A stretch of 64,000 bases of DNA from JBBDYH01 sp040901795. Its GTDB lineage: Bacteria; Planctomycetota; Planctomycetia; Pirellulales; JALHPA01. The notes beneath the pieces are model-generated. The model did not search any database, was not told the DNA's origin, and worked only from the letters and a program-made list of their open reading frames with translations. The translations under genes and the position numbers were made by a program. The stretch's first letter is position 1. The number at the start of each line of letters is the position of its first letter. The stretch is from positions 1-64,000 of the forward strand of contig JBBDYH010000161.1 of NCBI GenBank assembly GCA_040901795.1. The letters are read 5' to 3'. Of the stretch, positions 1 through 8,673 are shown piece by piece.

Positions 1-22
1 GCGATCACATAGACATAGCATC

Positions 23-54
23 TGACAAGCGGCGGCCGCTTGTCAGTGCCACCC
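23..54. repeat. TGACAAGC-type hairpin repeat
   Basis: An 11-bp perfect inverted repeat (TGACAAGCGGC at 23-33, GCCGCTTGTCA at 35-45, one-base loop) is followed by GTGCCACCC. Related hairpins occur at 26594-26621, 26651-26671 and 42942-42965. It lies directly 3' of the sigma factor gene and could act as a 3'-end structure; there is no clear T-tract. Confidence 0.75.
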
Positions 55-60
55 TAAACA

Positions 61-714
61 CTAACGGCCGCCGGCTGGTCCTTGTTTCTTGCGGATGATC
101 TTTTGCAGCCGCTCCAGCGCGCGAAGCTGCCTCATTCGCACCGCCGCCTCGGAGATGCCGAGCACCGCGGCCGTCTCGCCGGTCGTCAGGTCTTCGAGCA
201 CTCGCATCACGAGCACCTGCCGATCGTCAAAGTTGAGCTGGTCCAGGGCTTCGCGAACCTGGCGGCGGATCTCGTCTCTCAATAGCCGTTGCATAGCGCC
301 GGTCTCGTCGCTGACCAGGCGGTCGGCCAGTTGTACGACCGACTCGTCAGGCATCTCCCAGTTCTCCACTTCGCGAGCAACCGCACGACCCTTTACGCCT
401 AAGTGCCGCTTGTGCGCTTTGTTGAGTCGCTCCAGGGCAAGTTGCCGCAGCCAGGGGTAAAACGGAAGGGGCCTTTGGTGCACGTAGTCGGGCAGGCGCC
501 GTTGCGCCTCGATGAATGTTTCTTGAATGAGGTCCGACGGATCGACGCGCCGCCGCACGCGCGGGTCGAGCCGTATCTGGATGACCTGCCGCAGGCGAGC
601 CCGGTGGAGCTGCCAAAGTTGGTCAAGCGCCTGCCGATCGCCGCCCGCGGCGCTCAGGATCAGCTCATCGTTCGGCAAATCGGTCATGTAACTGGCGGCG
701 ATGTGCGTTACCAC
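61..714 (-). CDS. ECF-family RNA polymerase sigma factor
   Basis: A 217-residue protein with the two-domain layout of extracytoplasmic-function sigma factors. Region 2 (about residues 20-95) contains the conserved helix around DPSDLIQETFIEA and PFYPWLRQLA. Region 4 (about 145-205) contains LNFDDRQVLVMRVLEDL and a helix-turn-helix near GISEAAVRMRQLRALERL. The length fits the family. The large spacer rich in charged residues between the domains is typical of planctomycete ECF factors. An internal Met (MTDLPNDELI) ten residues in is an alternative start. No anti-sigma gene is adjacent. It would direct RNA polymerase to an unknown regulon; the next gene on the same strand is an FHA/sigma54 activator. 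Confidence 0.93.
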   Translation of the reverse strand: MVTHIAASYMTDLPNDELILSAAGGDRQALDQLWQLHRARLRQVIQIRLDPRVRRRVDPSDLIQETFIEAQRRLPDYVHQRPLPFYPWLRQLALERLNKAHKRHLGVKGRAVAREVENWEMPDESVVQLADRLVSDETGAMQRLLRDEIRRQVREALDQLNFDDRQVLVMRVLEDLTTGETAAVLGISEAAVRMRQLRALERLQKIIRKKQGPAGGR

Positions 715-977
715 AGAGCCGTGTTCTACCCACTACCGGCCCAGACGAGTCGAAAACGAACCGGTTTTCCGGCGCGACGAGCTGAAGAATGGCGCAAACC
801 GTTGTATCCCTTGCGCTTAGAAGTTGCAAAATAGTTTTGCGCATATTTGGAGTGCGGCAACTCGTTGCCGCTTTGGATTTCAATCGGCGTGAATTACCAG
901 CGGCCTCTTGGACGTGCGACGTTCTCAGAAAAAGAAAGCGACGACAAGTCATCGCACTCCAAGATCACGCCCGGCGG

Positions 978-3011
978 CTAACCTGTCCGCCGCGGCAGAG
1001 GGGAATCCATTTCGTAGCGGCGGATTTTGCGGTCGAGCGTCGAGCGCTCGATCTGCAGAATGCTGGCCGTTTGGCTCTTGTTCCAGTTGGTGGCCCGCAG
1101 CGTCGCCAGGATGTGCCGCCGCTCGACTTCATCCAGCGACAATGGCTCAAAGGCGGCAGACGCCGGCATAATATCGGCGGTGTCTCCGGCGGTCGAGAGC
1201 TTCGTCAGTGCAAGATCTTCGGCTTCAATCCGGTCGCTGCGCGCGAGCACCACCGCCCGCTCGACGACGTTCTTCAGCTCACGGACGTTGCCCGGCCAGC
1301 GATACTGCATCATCCGCTCGATGGCCTCGGACGAGTAGCCGGTGATCTTGCGCCCTGTCTCGGCGTTGAAGCGCAGCAGGAAGTGATGCGCCAGCTCCGG
1401 CAAGTCCTCAAGGCGCTTGCGCAGCCCGGGCACGGTCATTTCCAAGACCCGCAGTCGGAAGTAGAGGTCACGGCGAAATTGCCCTTCGGCGACCGCCTTC
1501 TCCAGATCGCGGTTCGTGGCTGCGATCACGCGGACATCGACCTTGATCTGTTCGCTGCCGCCGACACGCTCGAACGGGTGCCCTTCCAGCACGCGAAGAA
1601 ACTTCGCCTGGATCGTGGGGGTCATCTCACCGATCTCATCGAGCATCAATGTGCCGCCGCCAGCAGCCTCGAACTTGCCGATCTTGCGGTCGGTGGCGCC
1701 GGTGAAGGCCCCGCGCTCGTGTCCGAACAGCTCGCTCTCCAGCAAGCTCTCGGTGAGCGCCGCACAATTCAAACATACGAACGGCCCCTTGCGGCGCGGA
1801 CTGGCAAAATGAACCGCTCGCGCGACCAGCTCCTTGCCGACGCCGCTTTCGCCGCGGATGAGCACGGTCGCGCGGTTGGGCGCGGCACGGCTGATCTCGC
1901 TGCGGACCTTGTCCATCGCCATGCTGCTGCCAATGATCTCGCACTGCACGCCCAGCCGCTCGCGAAGCTGTTGGTTCTCATCGCGAATCTGCACCAGGTT
2001 TTCGGCCAGTTCCTGTCGGCGGCCCAAGTTTTCCAAACCCACCGCCACGGTATCGGCCACCGCCAGCGTGAACTCCAGATCATCGGGATCGGGCACCCGC
2101 TGCGGATTCGTCGAGCAGAGGTGCAACAGGCCAAAGACCTTCGGCCCGCGCCGGATGGGTGCGCAAATCACGCTAATCGTATGAAATTCGCCCTTACTGT
2201 CGCGCGTGCCGAGCGTACTATCACCCATTACGTTCCGGGCCAGCACTGCCTCGCCCTCGCGGAGCACGGTGGCCGCCAGAAAGTTCGACACGCGATGATA
2301 CGTCAACGGCGAATCGCTCCGCGAAGCAACCACCTCGAGATCCTGCGCGGTCGGCTGACCGCGAAATTCGCGCGGCGCCAATAGCACGGCGCCCATATCG
2401 ACCTGCGTCCCCTCGAATAGTCCATTGAGTGCAAGCTGCGCGATCGTGCTGACATCGGGCGCCTTGGCCAACTCGAACGCCAAGCGGCATAGCTGGGCCG
2501 CAGCGCGGCCGACTTTGGGGATGGCTGCGACTTCGGTGTCCCCAGGCTCCAGGAATTTCGTCTGACCGCGGCGATGTGTGATCGTTGTCGGCTCATCCGC
2601 CGACAAGACGTTGTCCTCGACCGAACTGGTCCCGCCGTTGCTTGCGACGTTCGCCCGAAACGGGCCCACTGGCGAAGCGTGACTCGAGTCGGGAAAGGCC
2701 TTCGCCAGATCGTGCACGAACGCAAGCTGTGACTGGCCAATGCGGACTATGTCGCCCGGCTCCAGGATCCGATCGCCACGAACCAGTTCCCCGGCGATGA
2801 CCGTCCCGTTCCGGCTATCCAGGTCCCGGATGATCCACTTCCCTTGCGACGTAAAGACTTCGGCGTGGGTGCGGCTGCAGCGATCGTCCTTGAGGATAAT
2901 CTGATTCGTGGGCGCACGGCCGATCGTCACCGACTGTCCAGGCACCAGCCGGAACACGTCGGTCCACTTCGTCCCCTCACGAATTACCAGATAGGCCAAC
3001 ATCGACGCCAT
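978..3011 (-). CDS. FHA-GAF-AAA+ sigma54-dependent transcriptional activator
   Basis: This 677-residue protein is a bacterial enhancer-binding protein. An FHA phosphothreonine-binding domain spans about 22-98 (GRAPTNQIILKD, SRTHAEV, SRNGT). A GAF sensor domain spans about 175-325. The AAA+ domain follows, with Walker A GESGVGKE at 387-394, the sigma54-contact loop GAFTGA at 434-439, and Walker B GGTLMLDEIGEM near 451-463. A Fis-type helix-turn-helix ends the protein (about 632-667). There is no receiver domain, so activity is probably set by phosphothreonine binding through FHA and by a GAF ligand rather than by a histidine kinase. FHA-fused activators are known from myxobacteria and planctomycetes, both rich in Ser/Thr kinases. 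Its target promoters are not identifiable here. Confidence 0.95.
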   Translation of the reverse strand: MASMLAYLVIREGTKWTDVFRLVPGQSVTIGRAPTNQIILKDDRCSRTHAEVFTSQGKWIIRDLDSRNGTVIAGELVRGDRILEPGDIVRIGQSQLAFVHDLAKAFPDSSHASPVGPFRANVASNGGTSSVEDNVLSADEPTTITHRRGQTKFLEPGDTEVAAIPKVGRAAAQLCRLAFELAKAPDVSTIAQLALNGLFEGTQVDMGAVLLAPREFRGQPTAQDLEVVASRSDSPLTYHRVSNFLAATVLREGEAVLARNVMGDSTLGTRDSKGEFHTISVICAPIRRGPKVFGLLHLCSTNPQRVPDPDDLEFTLAVADTVAVGLENLGRRQELAENLVQIRDENQQLRERLGVQCEIIGSSMAMDKVRSEISRAAPNRATVLIRGESGVGKELVARAVHFASPRRKGPFVCLNCAALTESLLESELFGHERGAFTGATDRKIGKFEAAGGGTLMLDEIGEMTPTIQAKFLRVLEGHPFERVGGSEQIKVDVRVIAATNRDLEKAVAEGQFRRDLYFRLRVLEMTVPGLRKRLEDLPELAHHFLLRFNAETGRKITGYSSEAIERMMQYRWPGNVRELKNVVERAVVLARSDRIEAEDLALTKLSTAGDTADIMPASAAFEPLSLDEVERRHILATLRATNWNKSQTASILQIERSTLDRKIRRYEMDSPLPRRTG

Positions 3012-3301
3012 CTCCTCCCGCGCTCAAGTCGAGCGTGCCACTAACCGTTCACCGGCGACAGACTTGCGCCGGTAGACCCATACCGCCGGACGAACGCCGG
3101 CGCAGCGAATTAACCGAGCCGATGTACGGCCCTTTACAAAGTGTAGCAAAATTGTACACCCACTGTTTACCTTAGTTGCGGACACGATAGTCTGGCAAGG
3201 GGTGGGCGATGGAGTTCCGTTGGAGTTCGGGCTTTAGCCTGGTGGATGTCGGGCTGTTATTCTCTCTCATTTGGGCGTCGTTCGGCCATCTGGCAAGCTA
3301 A

Positions 3302-3400
3302 GAACCGCTAATACAACCGGCACACAGTAACCCGAAGCGTGAGCGAGGAACCGGCAGATTCGGCCTCGCTTACGCGTCGGGTTACTATTGTTAGAGGTTC
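3302..3400. repeat. 99-bp MITE-like palindromic repeat, copy 1
   Basis: A 99-bp element that recurs at 48040-48138 with only three mismatches. Inside it GTAACCCGAAGCGTGAGCG faces CGCTTACGCGTCGGGTTAC as an imperfect inverted repeat, and the outer ends (GAACCGCTAA... and ...TTAGAGGTTC) are also nearly inverted. Open frames over it are translation artefacts. The surrounding gene-free stretch 3012-3590 otherwise shows only a hairpin of the GGAGTTC-GGGC-TTTA-GCC type near 3220 and no gene I can support. Confidence 0.9.
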
Positions 3401-3590
3401 TAAAGCTTGAGCTCCAACTTTGTTGCGGCGTCCGAAAGCGTCAACTATGATAAGATGCGCAAAACGGCCACGAGCCAGCGGTTCAAAAAGCCGCCCGTGC
3501 TGCCGCTCTAAAGGTCCGTTCAATACCGGAAACAGAAGAGAAGGTGGGGACGCATTCAGCGACCGTCACCGCTCCCGTTCAGGAGGCCCG

Positions 3591-4982
3591 ATGATGTGCT
3601 GTTATCGATGGCAGAATCTGCGTTGGAGCTGCGCGTTCTTGGGCGTTTTCTTGGCCGTTGTTTTGGCCGTGTTCTCGCTGGCCCATGAAGCCGATGCCCA
3701 GATACAGCCGAACTTGGGAGTCGGCAACACCGTCATTGCGCGGCAGGTTGGCGGAGTGTTAGTGAACGTGGATGGCGTGCTCAACAATGTCGATCCGCGC
3801 AGCCGCAAAGAGCTTGCCGAGCTGCGCCGCAAGGCGCTTGACCGCGTGCCCGTTGCGATGTCGGAGTCGACGGAGCTGCGAATGATCTCGCTGCGCGCTC
3901 TGGACGACGCAATCGCTCAGCTTGCGAAAGAGAACCAACCGATACCTGAAGACATGCGCTATCTGGCTGGCTTACAGCGCGTGCAGTACCTTTTTGTCGA
4001 CACTGACAACCGCGACATTGTCCTGGCGGGTCCGGCCGAGGGTTGGAAGATCGACGACTTGGGCAACGTCGTGGGCATGACCACCGGTCGCCCGGTGCTG
4101 CAGCTCGACGATCTTGTCGTCGCGCTCCGCTCGGCCGACGAGGCGCGCAACGGCGGCATCAGTTGCTCGATTGATCCCACACCGGAAGGCATGCAGCGAT
4201 TGCAGCAATACCTCAGCACGAAGCGAACTATCGGCAACCCGAGCCAGACGCTCCGCGATTATGAGCAGTCGCTGGGGCCGCAGCAGATCAGCGTGACCGG
4301 TGTGCCTGGATCGAGTCGCTTTGCGAGCGTGTTGGTTGCGGCGGATTATCGGATGAAGCGCCTGGCGATGAGGATGGACGAGCCGCCGGTTTCTGGGCTG
4401 CCCAGTTTTCTGGATATGGCGCGGCCAGGCGCAACAATGACGCCGCGTTGGTGGCTTTCGCCCAACTACGAATCGCTGCACCGCGACGCCGAGGGATTGG
4501 CCTGGGAGCTGCGCGGCATCGGCGTAAAATGCCTCACCGCCGAGGACACCTTCGGCACGGCAGGGGAACGCACCAGCACCGGACAGGCCAGCCCGATCGC
4601 CCAGAAATGGGCCGACAACATGACCGCCCGCTACGAGGCACTGGCCGCGAAAGAGCCGATTTTCGCCGAATTGCGCAATTGCATCGACCTGGCCGTGGTC
4701 TCGGCATTGATTCTCAAGGAGGATCTCATCAGCCGCGCGGGTTGTGAGCTACCGGCGCTGACGGCTGCGAAGCGATATTCAGTCGCCGAATTCAATGTGC
4801 CGAAGCAGGTGGACTCTAGGGCCACAGCAGTTAAGAAGGGACGCAATTGGGTGATCTCCGCTTCGGGAGGCGTGATGATTCAGCCGTGGGAAATGATTCA
4901 GACGGCGAATGTTTCGGACACGGTCACAGCCGTGCGCGGCAAAGCCTTCGAGGCGCGCGCAAAGAGCTGGTGGTGGAACTGA
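3591..4982 (+). CDS. Secreted DUF1598 family protein
   Basis: A 463-residue protein of the planctomycete-restricted DUF1598 family, function unknown. I place the start at 3591 because AGGAGG stands at 3581-3586, five bases ahead of the ATG; an upstream in-frame extension has no such site. An N-terminal hydrophobic segment (residues about 13-35, ending AHEADAQ) is a signal peptide, so the protein should be exported. The mature part opens with QPNLGVGNTVIARQVGGVLVNVDG and continues as a mixed alpha/beta protein with no metal or catalytic motif I recognise. The assignment rests on remembered similarity to the family. The gene stands alone, convergent with the mfn operon and separated from it by a four-hairpin repeat. 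Confidence 0.85.
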   Translation: MMCCYRWQNLRWSCAFLGVFLAVVLAVFSLAHEADAQIQPNLGVGNTVIARQVGGVLVNVDGVLNNVDPRSRKELAELRRKALDRVPVAMSESTELRMISLRALDDAIAQLAKENQPIPEDMRYLAGLQRVQYLFVDTDNRDIVLAGPAEGWKIDDLGNVVGMTTGRPVLQLDDLVVALRSADEARNGGISCSIDPTPEGMQRLQQYLSTKRTIGNPSQTLRDYEQSLGPQQISVTGVPGSSRFASVLVAADYRMKRLAMRMDEPPVSGLPSFLDMARPGATMTPRWWLSPNYESLHRDAEGLAWELRGIGVKCLTAEDTFGTAGERTSTGQASPIAQKWADNMTARYEALAAKEPIFAELRNCIDLAVVSALILKEDLISRAGCELPALTAAKRYSVAEFNVPKQVDSRATAVKKGRNWVISASGGVMIQPWEMIQTANVSDTVTAVRGKAFEARAKSWWWN

Positions 4983-4990
4983 GGGATGCT

Positions 4991-5090
4991 CGTTCCCACG
5001 CTCCGCGTGGGAACGATCGCGGTGCCGCTCCGCGGCACGAACGCGACGCAGAGCGTCGCGGCATGCGTTCCCACGCAGAGCGTGGGAACG
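4991..5090. repeat. Array of four triloop hairpins
   Basis: Four perfect hairpins stand in a row: CGTTCCCACGC-TCC-GCGTGGGAACG (4991-5015), GTGCCGC-TCC-GCGGCAC (5022-5038), CGCGACGC-AGA-GCGTCGCG (5042-5060) and CGTTCCCACGC-AGA-GCGTGGGAACG (5066-5090). Each has a three-base loop closed by GC. The first and last share the same stem word, the first two loops are TCC and the last two AGA. The array separates two convergent genes, so it may shape both transcript ends. Confidence 0.92.
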
Positions 5091-5112
5091 AGGAATGGGG
5101 AATGGCGCACCA

Positions 5113-5766
5113 CTAGCTTGTCCCGTCAGCGCGAATCGCAATCTCGCGCACATTGTCGGCGCTCGACTCGCGCAGGTTGACGCAGCGGATCATCCGTACC
5201 TCCCGCGCGACAGTCGGAAAATGCTCGTCCACATATCCCACGTCGGCTAGGGCCCGCGTCGTTTGCGGCTCCTCGGCGGGCAAAGTCGCCTTCAGTAACA
5301 CAAGCTCTCCCGCCGCCAGCGCAGCCGCGACGCGAGCCGCGATCGAATCGCTCGTCACGGTCCAACCGTGCGGCAGCCGCGCTCCGGGCAACTGTGGCTC
5401 GATTTGCCGCATGAAGCCGACCACGTCGAAGACCAGTGTGCCCGACTTGCCCTCGGGAAGCATTTGTAGTAACCGCCGTCGCAGGCCATTCCATTCAGCC
5501 ACGAGCTCCGCTTCCCGGAGCAGGCCGGCTACCAGCCGCGAATTGATTCCCAAGCAATCAATCGCCAGCCAGTGCAACAACGACTCGTCAAGCGAATGGG
5601 TTTGATCGACTCGCCGCAGCACCTCGACGAGCTTGCCGCCGCCCACGATAAGGACGTTCCGCGCCGGCCGCTGAGTATTCAGCCAGCGGCGATAGCGAAT
5701 GGCAACATCCGGGTCATCCAGCAAGCTGCCGCCCAGCTTGACCACTCGAATATCCATCGTTGTCAT
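5113..5766 (-). CDS. mfnE: Amino-acid-kinase-family protein, MfnE-like
   Basis: A 217-residue kinase of the amino acid kinase superfamily. The N-terminal phosphate-binding strand reads VVKLGGSLL and the second glycine loop LIVGGGKLVE. MfnE converts the (aminomethyl)furanyl-methyl phosphate intermediate of methanofuran synthesis into its diphosphate with ATP. The start at 5766 is chosen because its ATG overlaps the stop of mfnF (ATGA), which implies translational coupling; an upstream GTG/ATG extension would lie inside mfnF. Family membership alone would not separate MfnE from other small amino acid kinases; the identification depends on the mfnD-mfnF neighbours. Confidence 0.82.
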   Translation of the reverse strand: MTTMDIRVVKLGGSLLDDPDVAIRYRRWLNTQRPARNVLIVGGGKLVEVLRRVDQTHSLDESLLHWLAIDCLGINSRLVAGLLREAELVAEWNGLRRRLLQMLPEGKSGTLVFDVVGFMRQIEPQLPGARLPHGWTVTSDSIAARVAAALAAGELVLLKATLPAEEPQTTRALADVGYVDEHFPTVAREVRMIRCVNLRESSADNVREIAIRADGTS

Positions 5767-6776
5767 GTTTCGATCCCCTCCCGTGCCAACACCGCCAAGG
5801 CATGCGCCGGCGCACATCGCGACAAGGCCGGCCCGAGTTCGTCTCCGAGCGATATCAGCCGTCCCCTAAGGTTCATCCGCTCGACAACGCGGCGAGCAAG
5901 GAACTCGCCCGCGCCGGACAAAATGACGCTCTCGGGCGCGCGACCCAGCCGAGCCGCCACCTGTGCGACGGCCACGCCAATTTTTGCCGTTTGACGGGCA
6001 CGGATTGCCTCGGCCGCGGCCAGGGCGTCCACCGTCTCAAACATCGTCACGTCGGCGCAAATCATACGGGCGAGCCGGGCCCGGGACGCCGCGCGCGTCG
6101 CCGGCCGGCCATCCGCCGTGTTTCTATTGTCAGGTTCTTCGGGCAGTTCGCTCAATGTCAAATAAACGTCCCACGTCGTGGCGAACAACTCCTGCGCCAC
6201 TGGACACAATTGTTGCCGGTAGGGCAAGTATCCCAGCACCGAGCAGACTGGACTGCGCTCGACGCCGGTGTAGACCAGCTCGCCACTCAGAAGGCGCTCG
6301 GTGTCGGTGTGGCCGGCGGTCTGCGGACGCCCGTCGACGAGGGGGATGACGTCCGTCGTGGTCGAGCCAATATCGATCAGCAGGGCCGTCCCACTCTCTG
6401 CGTAGCGGCCGGCAAAGCGAGCCAGTGCGTGCCAGTTGGCGGCAGCCGCCAAACACGGGTTGCAATAGGCCGACTCCAGTTGTTCCAACCGTCCGTCGGT
6501 CTGATACACGCTGATGTACCCTCCATCGGCGGCGGTTTCCAACGCGCGAAGTATAAAGCGTACGCCGTCTTCCTTCGAATCGAAGCAATCGGCCAGCTCG
6601 CCCGTCATCGTGGCGGCAATTCGATCGCACGCGGGCCCTTTGGTGATCGCATTTCGAAGCGCCTCAATGAGTCGGCCCGGCTCGCGCCACAGCGCGAATG
6701 GTTGCACGGCGCCGTATCCGCGGCCGTCGGCCACTTTGAGGTTCGCGCCGCCGATATCAAGTGCCAGCCAGTTCAT
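5763..6776 (-). CDS. mfnF: H4MPT-linked C1 pathway protein, MfnF-like
   Basis: A 337-residue protein with the hydantoinase/oxoprolinase-type actin-like ATPase fold: LALDIGGANLKVADG at the N-terminus and LIDIGSTTTDVIPLVDG near residue 135. MfnF joins the aminomethylfuran diphosphate to gamma-glutamyl-tyramine (or an analogue), giving the core of methanofuran. In bacteria this family is annotated as a tetrahydromethanopterin-linked C1 transfer protein. It sits between mfnD (16-bp gap) and mfnE (4-bp overlap), all on the minus strand, so the three are one operon. Confidence 0.87.
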   Translation of the reverse strand: MNWLALDIGGANLKVADGRGYGAVQPFALWREPGRLIEALRNAITKGPACDRIAATMTGELADCFDSKEDGVRFILRALETAADGGYISVYQTDGRLEQLESAYCNPCLAAAANWHALARFAGRYAESGTALLIDIGSTTTDVIPLVDGRPQTAGHTDTERLLSGELVYTGVERSPVCSVLGYLPYRQQLCPVAQELFATTWDVYLTLSELPEEPDNRNTADGRPATRAASRARLARMICADVTMFETVDALAAAEAIRARQTAKIGVAVAQVAARLGRAPESVILSGAGEFLARRVVERMNLRGRLISLGDELGPALSRCAPAHALAVLAREGIET

Positions 6777-6792
6777 GGAGTGCGATGACTCG

Positions 6793-7941
6793 TCATCGCT
6801 TTGGATTTCTAATGCGGCCGGATAGAACGAAGGCGTTTAATTGCTTGAAAACGTCGTTTGAAAAGGAAAGCGGCGACGAGGCGGCGCACTCCAAAGAGCG
6901 CCGCACGGTACCGTCGGCGTCGAATTCTATCGCCTCTCCTCCAAACGATAAACCCGGCCGCCGGCCCTCGGCGACATCGAGCATGGCCGCGGCCAGGTTC
7001 GTTCGCGCGGCAGCCCGCAAACCGACATAGGACGTCGTGAACCGCGGATTGATCTCAATGACACAGTCCTCGGATCCATCAACGTCGTTACCAAGAACGA
7101 CATCAACACCGACATAGCCGAGCGGCTGCCGTAATGAACCGATTGCTCGGCTGGCGATCATGGTAGCACGTTCATTGAGCGCAGAGGGCAGCGGCATTGC
7201 TCCACCGATGTAGGAAATCCTACGGTCGACTTGGAGCCGCTGCGAACAGGCGGGCAGCGGAGTGCAGCCGGCTGGTCCGCAGAAGAAAGCCACGCTCGCC
7301 GGGAGGCCCTCGACAAACGACTCAATCCGCGCGGGCCGCCGAGATCCCGCCAGAGTTCCGTGGACATGCGATGAATCGCGGCAAACATAAGTCTCTTGTG
7401 ATCCGGCGCCGTCATTGGGCTTGATGACGACGGGGCAGGGCAGGGGAGAGTTCAAGCTATCACCCGGCCGCCAGAGCAGGCCGCGCGGCGTTGGCACATC
7501 GTGGCGCTCCAAGTGCTCCACAGTCCTTTGTTTGTCGCTTAACAGTGCGACGAGGCCACTCGATGGTCCGAGCAACCTTCCGCCGTTGACTTCGACAACG
7601 CTGCAACGATCGCGCAGAATTCCGTGGAACTCCGGGGCTATGAGGACCGTCCAATCCGATTCCGCTGCCCAGCAGCTCAATGCCGAGCGCTCTTCGTCCA
7701 CTGTGTGAACGGGAACCAACTCACAACCCGGCAAGGGTCCGGGTAACCCGCGATAATCGGCGAGCACCTGAACCTGAACACCGGGGATCGCAGCCAGATC
7801 AGCAGCCAACGCGCGAAGCATTGCCCAGCCTTCGCGCATTAGTGAAGCCGCATTGCGCAAATGCTCGACAGCAAGAAGGCCGCCACTGCAGGTGTACTCG
7901 TAGAGCACTACGCAGCGATATGGAGTTGCATCGACCTGCAT
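6793..7941 (-). CDS. mfnD: ATP-grasp ligase, MfnD-like
   Basis: A 382-residue ATP-grasp protein. It opens with VVLYEYTCSGG, has a grasp-type lysine strand at CPVVIKPNDGAGSQETYVC and ends its catalytic domain with DCVIEINPRFTTSYVGL, the metal-binding strand. MfnD ligates glutamate to tyramine through a gamma bond in methanofuran synthesis; the bacterial methylofuran is reported to use tyrosine, so the acceptor here is uncertain. It is the first gene of the mfnD-mfnF-mfnE operon. I use the ATG at 7941; a GTG two codons upstream (7947) is equally possible. The tyrosine/tyramine decarboxylase and furan-forming genes are not in the window. Confidence 0.82.
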   Translation of the reverse strand: MQVDATPYRCVVLYEYTCSGGLLAVEHLRNAASLMREGWAMLRALAADLAAIPGVQVQVLADYRGLPGPLPGCELVPVHTVDEERSALSCWAAESDWTVLIAPEFHGILRDRCSVVEVNGGRLLGPSSGLVALLSDKQRTVEHLERHDVPTPRGLLWRPGDSLNSPLPCPVVIKPNDGAGSQETYVCRDSSHVHGTLAGSRRPARIESFVEGLPASVAFFCGPAGCTPLPACSQRLQVDRRISYIGGAMPLPSALNERATMIASRAIGSLRQPLGYVGVDVVLGNDVDGSEDCVIEINPRFTTSYVGLRAAARTNLAAAMLDVAEGRRPGLSFGGEAIEFDADGTVRRSLECAASSPLSFSNDVFKQLNAFVLSGRIRNPKR

Positions 7942-7960
7942 TGACACTCAAGACGTCGTG

Positions 7961-8311
7961 TTAATCGAATGGGAGGTACTCGACTCGATTCTCCATGTCG
8001 GCCGGTTCCAAGGCGCGGCCCATGAGCTCTAGATCTCGTACGGCTTGGCCGATCGTGATACGCCGTTGGTGCGCGTAGACCAAGCCCGGAAACGGCTGCC
8101 CTGTTTGCTGCCATTTCCTGGCAATGGCAAGGAGATCCTCGTCCTGCGAGAACACGACACGCTCAAGTTCTGCGGCTCGAAGCATGAGCCCTTCATCGTG
8201 AAGGCGGGATGAGCCATCCTCCGCCGCGGTGAGAACCTCGATTAAGCGCAGCCGCAATCCTTGCGTTATGCGGAAGTCGACGTGGTGATCGAAAAAGAAG
8301 GACAGGCTCAC
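7961..8311 (-). CDS. DUF5615 PIN-like putative toxin
   Basis: A 116-residue protein resembling the DUF5615 PIN-like family. It starts VSLSFFFDHHVD, with an early Asp as in PIN nucleases, and has VVFSQDEDLLAIA around residue 65, the conserved Asp-rich strand-helix. The GTG start at 8311 overlaps the stop of the upstream DUF433 gene (GTGA), showing translational coupling. Such pairs behave like toxin-antitoxin modules, with the PIN-like protein as the presumed RNase; activity is not demonstrated by sequence alone. Confidence 0.82.
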   Translation of the reverse strand: MSLSFFFDHHVDFRITQGLRLRLIEVLTAAEDGSSRLHDEGLMLRAAELERVVFSQDEDLLAIARKWQQTGQPFPGLVYAHQRRITIGQAVRDLELMGRALEPADMENRVEYLPFD

Positions 8312-8616
8312 GAGATGAGGCCCAGACCGCGAAGCTTTTGGCGGACCGGAGATTGCTCGCATTCCTCGCGCAGCTCATCGGCCAGTTCTTCGTCGCGAGC
8401 AAGCGCCGTGTCAATCTCGTCTTTATGGTCGTAATAATAGGCCAGCGCCGAGTGAATCTGCGCAAGATTCAAATCAGGATGCCGCCGTTGAATCTGGGGC
8501 GCTTCCCAGAGCCAGTGAACGTGTTCCGCGGCGATATGGCGAACCTTGATCCGAGTCCCTTGGATCACCGGGACACCCGTGGAGAATTCGATATACGGGT
8601 AGCTGATTGTGCTCAT
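8308..8616 (-). CDS. DUF433 domain protein, putative antitoxin
   Basis: A 102-residue DUF433 protein with the characteristic opening YIEFSTGVPVIQGTRIKVRHIA and a helix-turn-helix-like middle (LNLAQIHSALAYYYDHKDEID). DUF433 proteins are probably DNA-binding and commonly precede DUF5615 genes as the antitoxin. The stop codon is shared with the next gene's GTG start. The acidic C-terminal half (DEELADELREECE) could be the toxin-binding part. Confidence 0.87.
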   Translation of the reverse strand: MSTISYPYIEFSTGVPVIQGTRIKVRHIAAEHVHWLWEAPQIQRRHPDLNLAQIHSALAYYYDHKDEIDTALARDEELADELREECEQSPVRQKLRGLGLIS

Positions 8617-8673
8617 GGCCAGCGGTGATTCGTTGGCGAACAGGGATAACCCTTATGCAGTATATAGTCCGGC

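Noticed and set aside
789..2384. Long + strand open frame (531 codons)
   Set aside because: It is antisense to the sigma54 activator, whose domains are unmistakable; high GC content keeps the opposite strand open.
4991..5090. CRISPR array
   Set aside because: The repeated words are palindromes without equal-length spacers, and no cas gene is present; no CRISPR is seen anywhere in the window.
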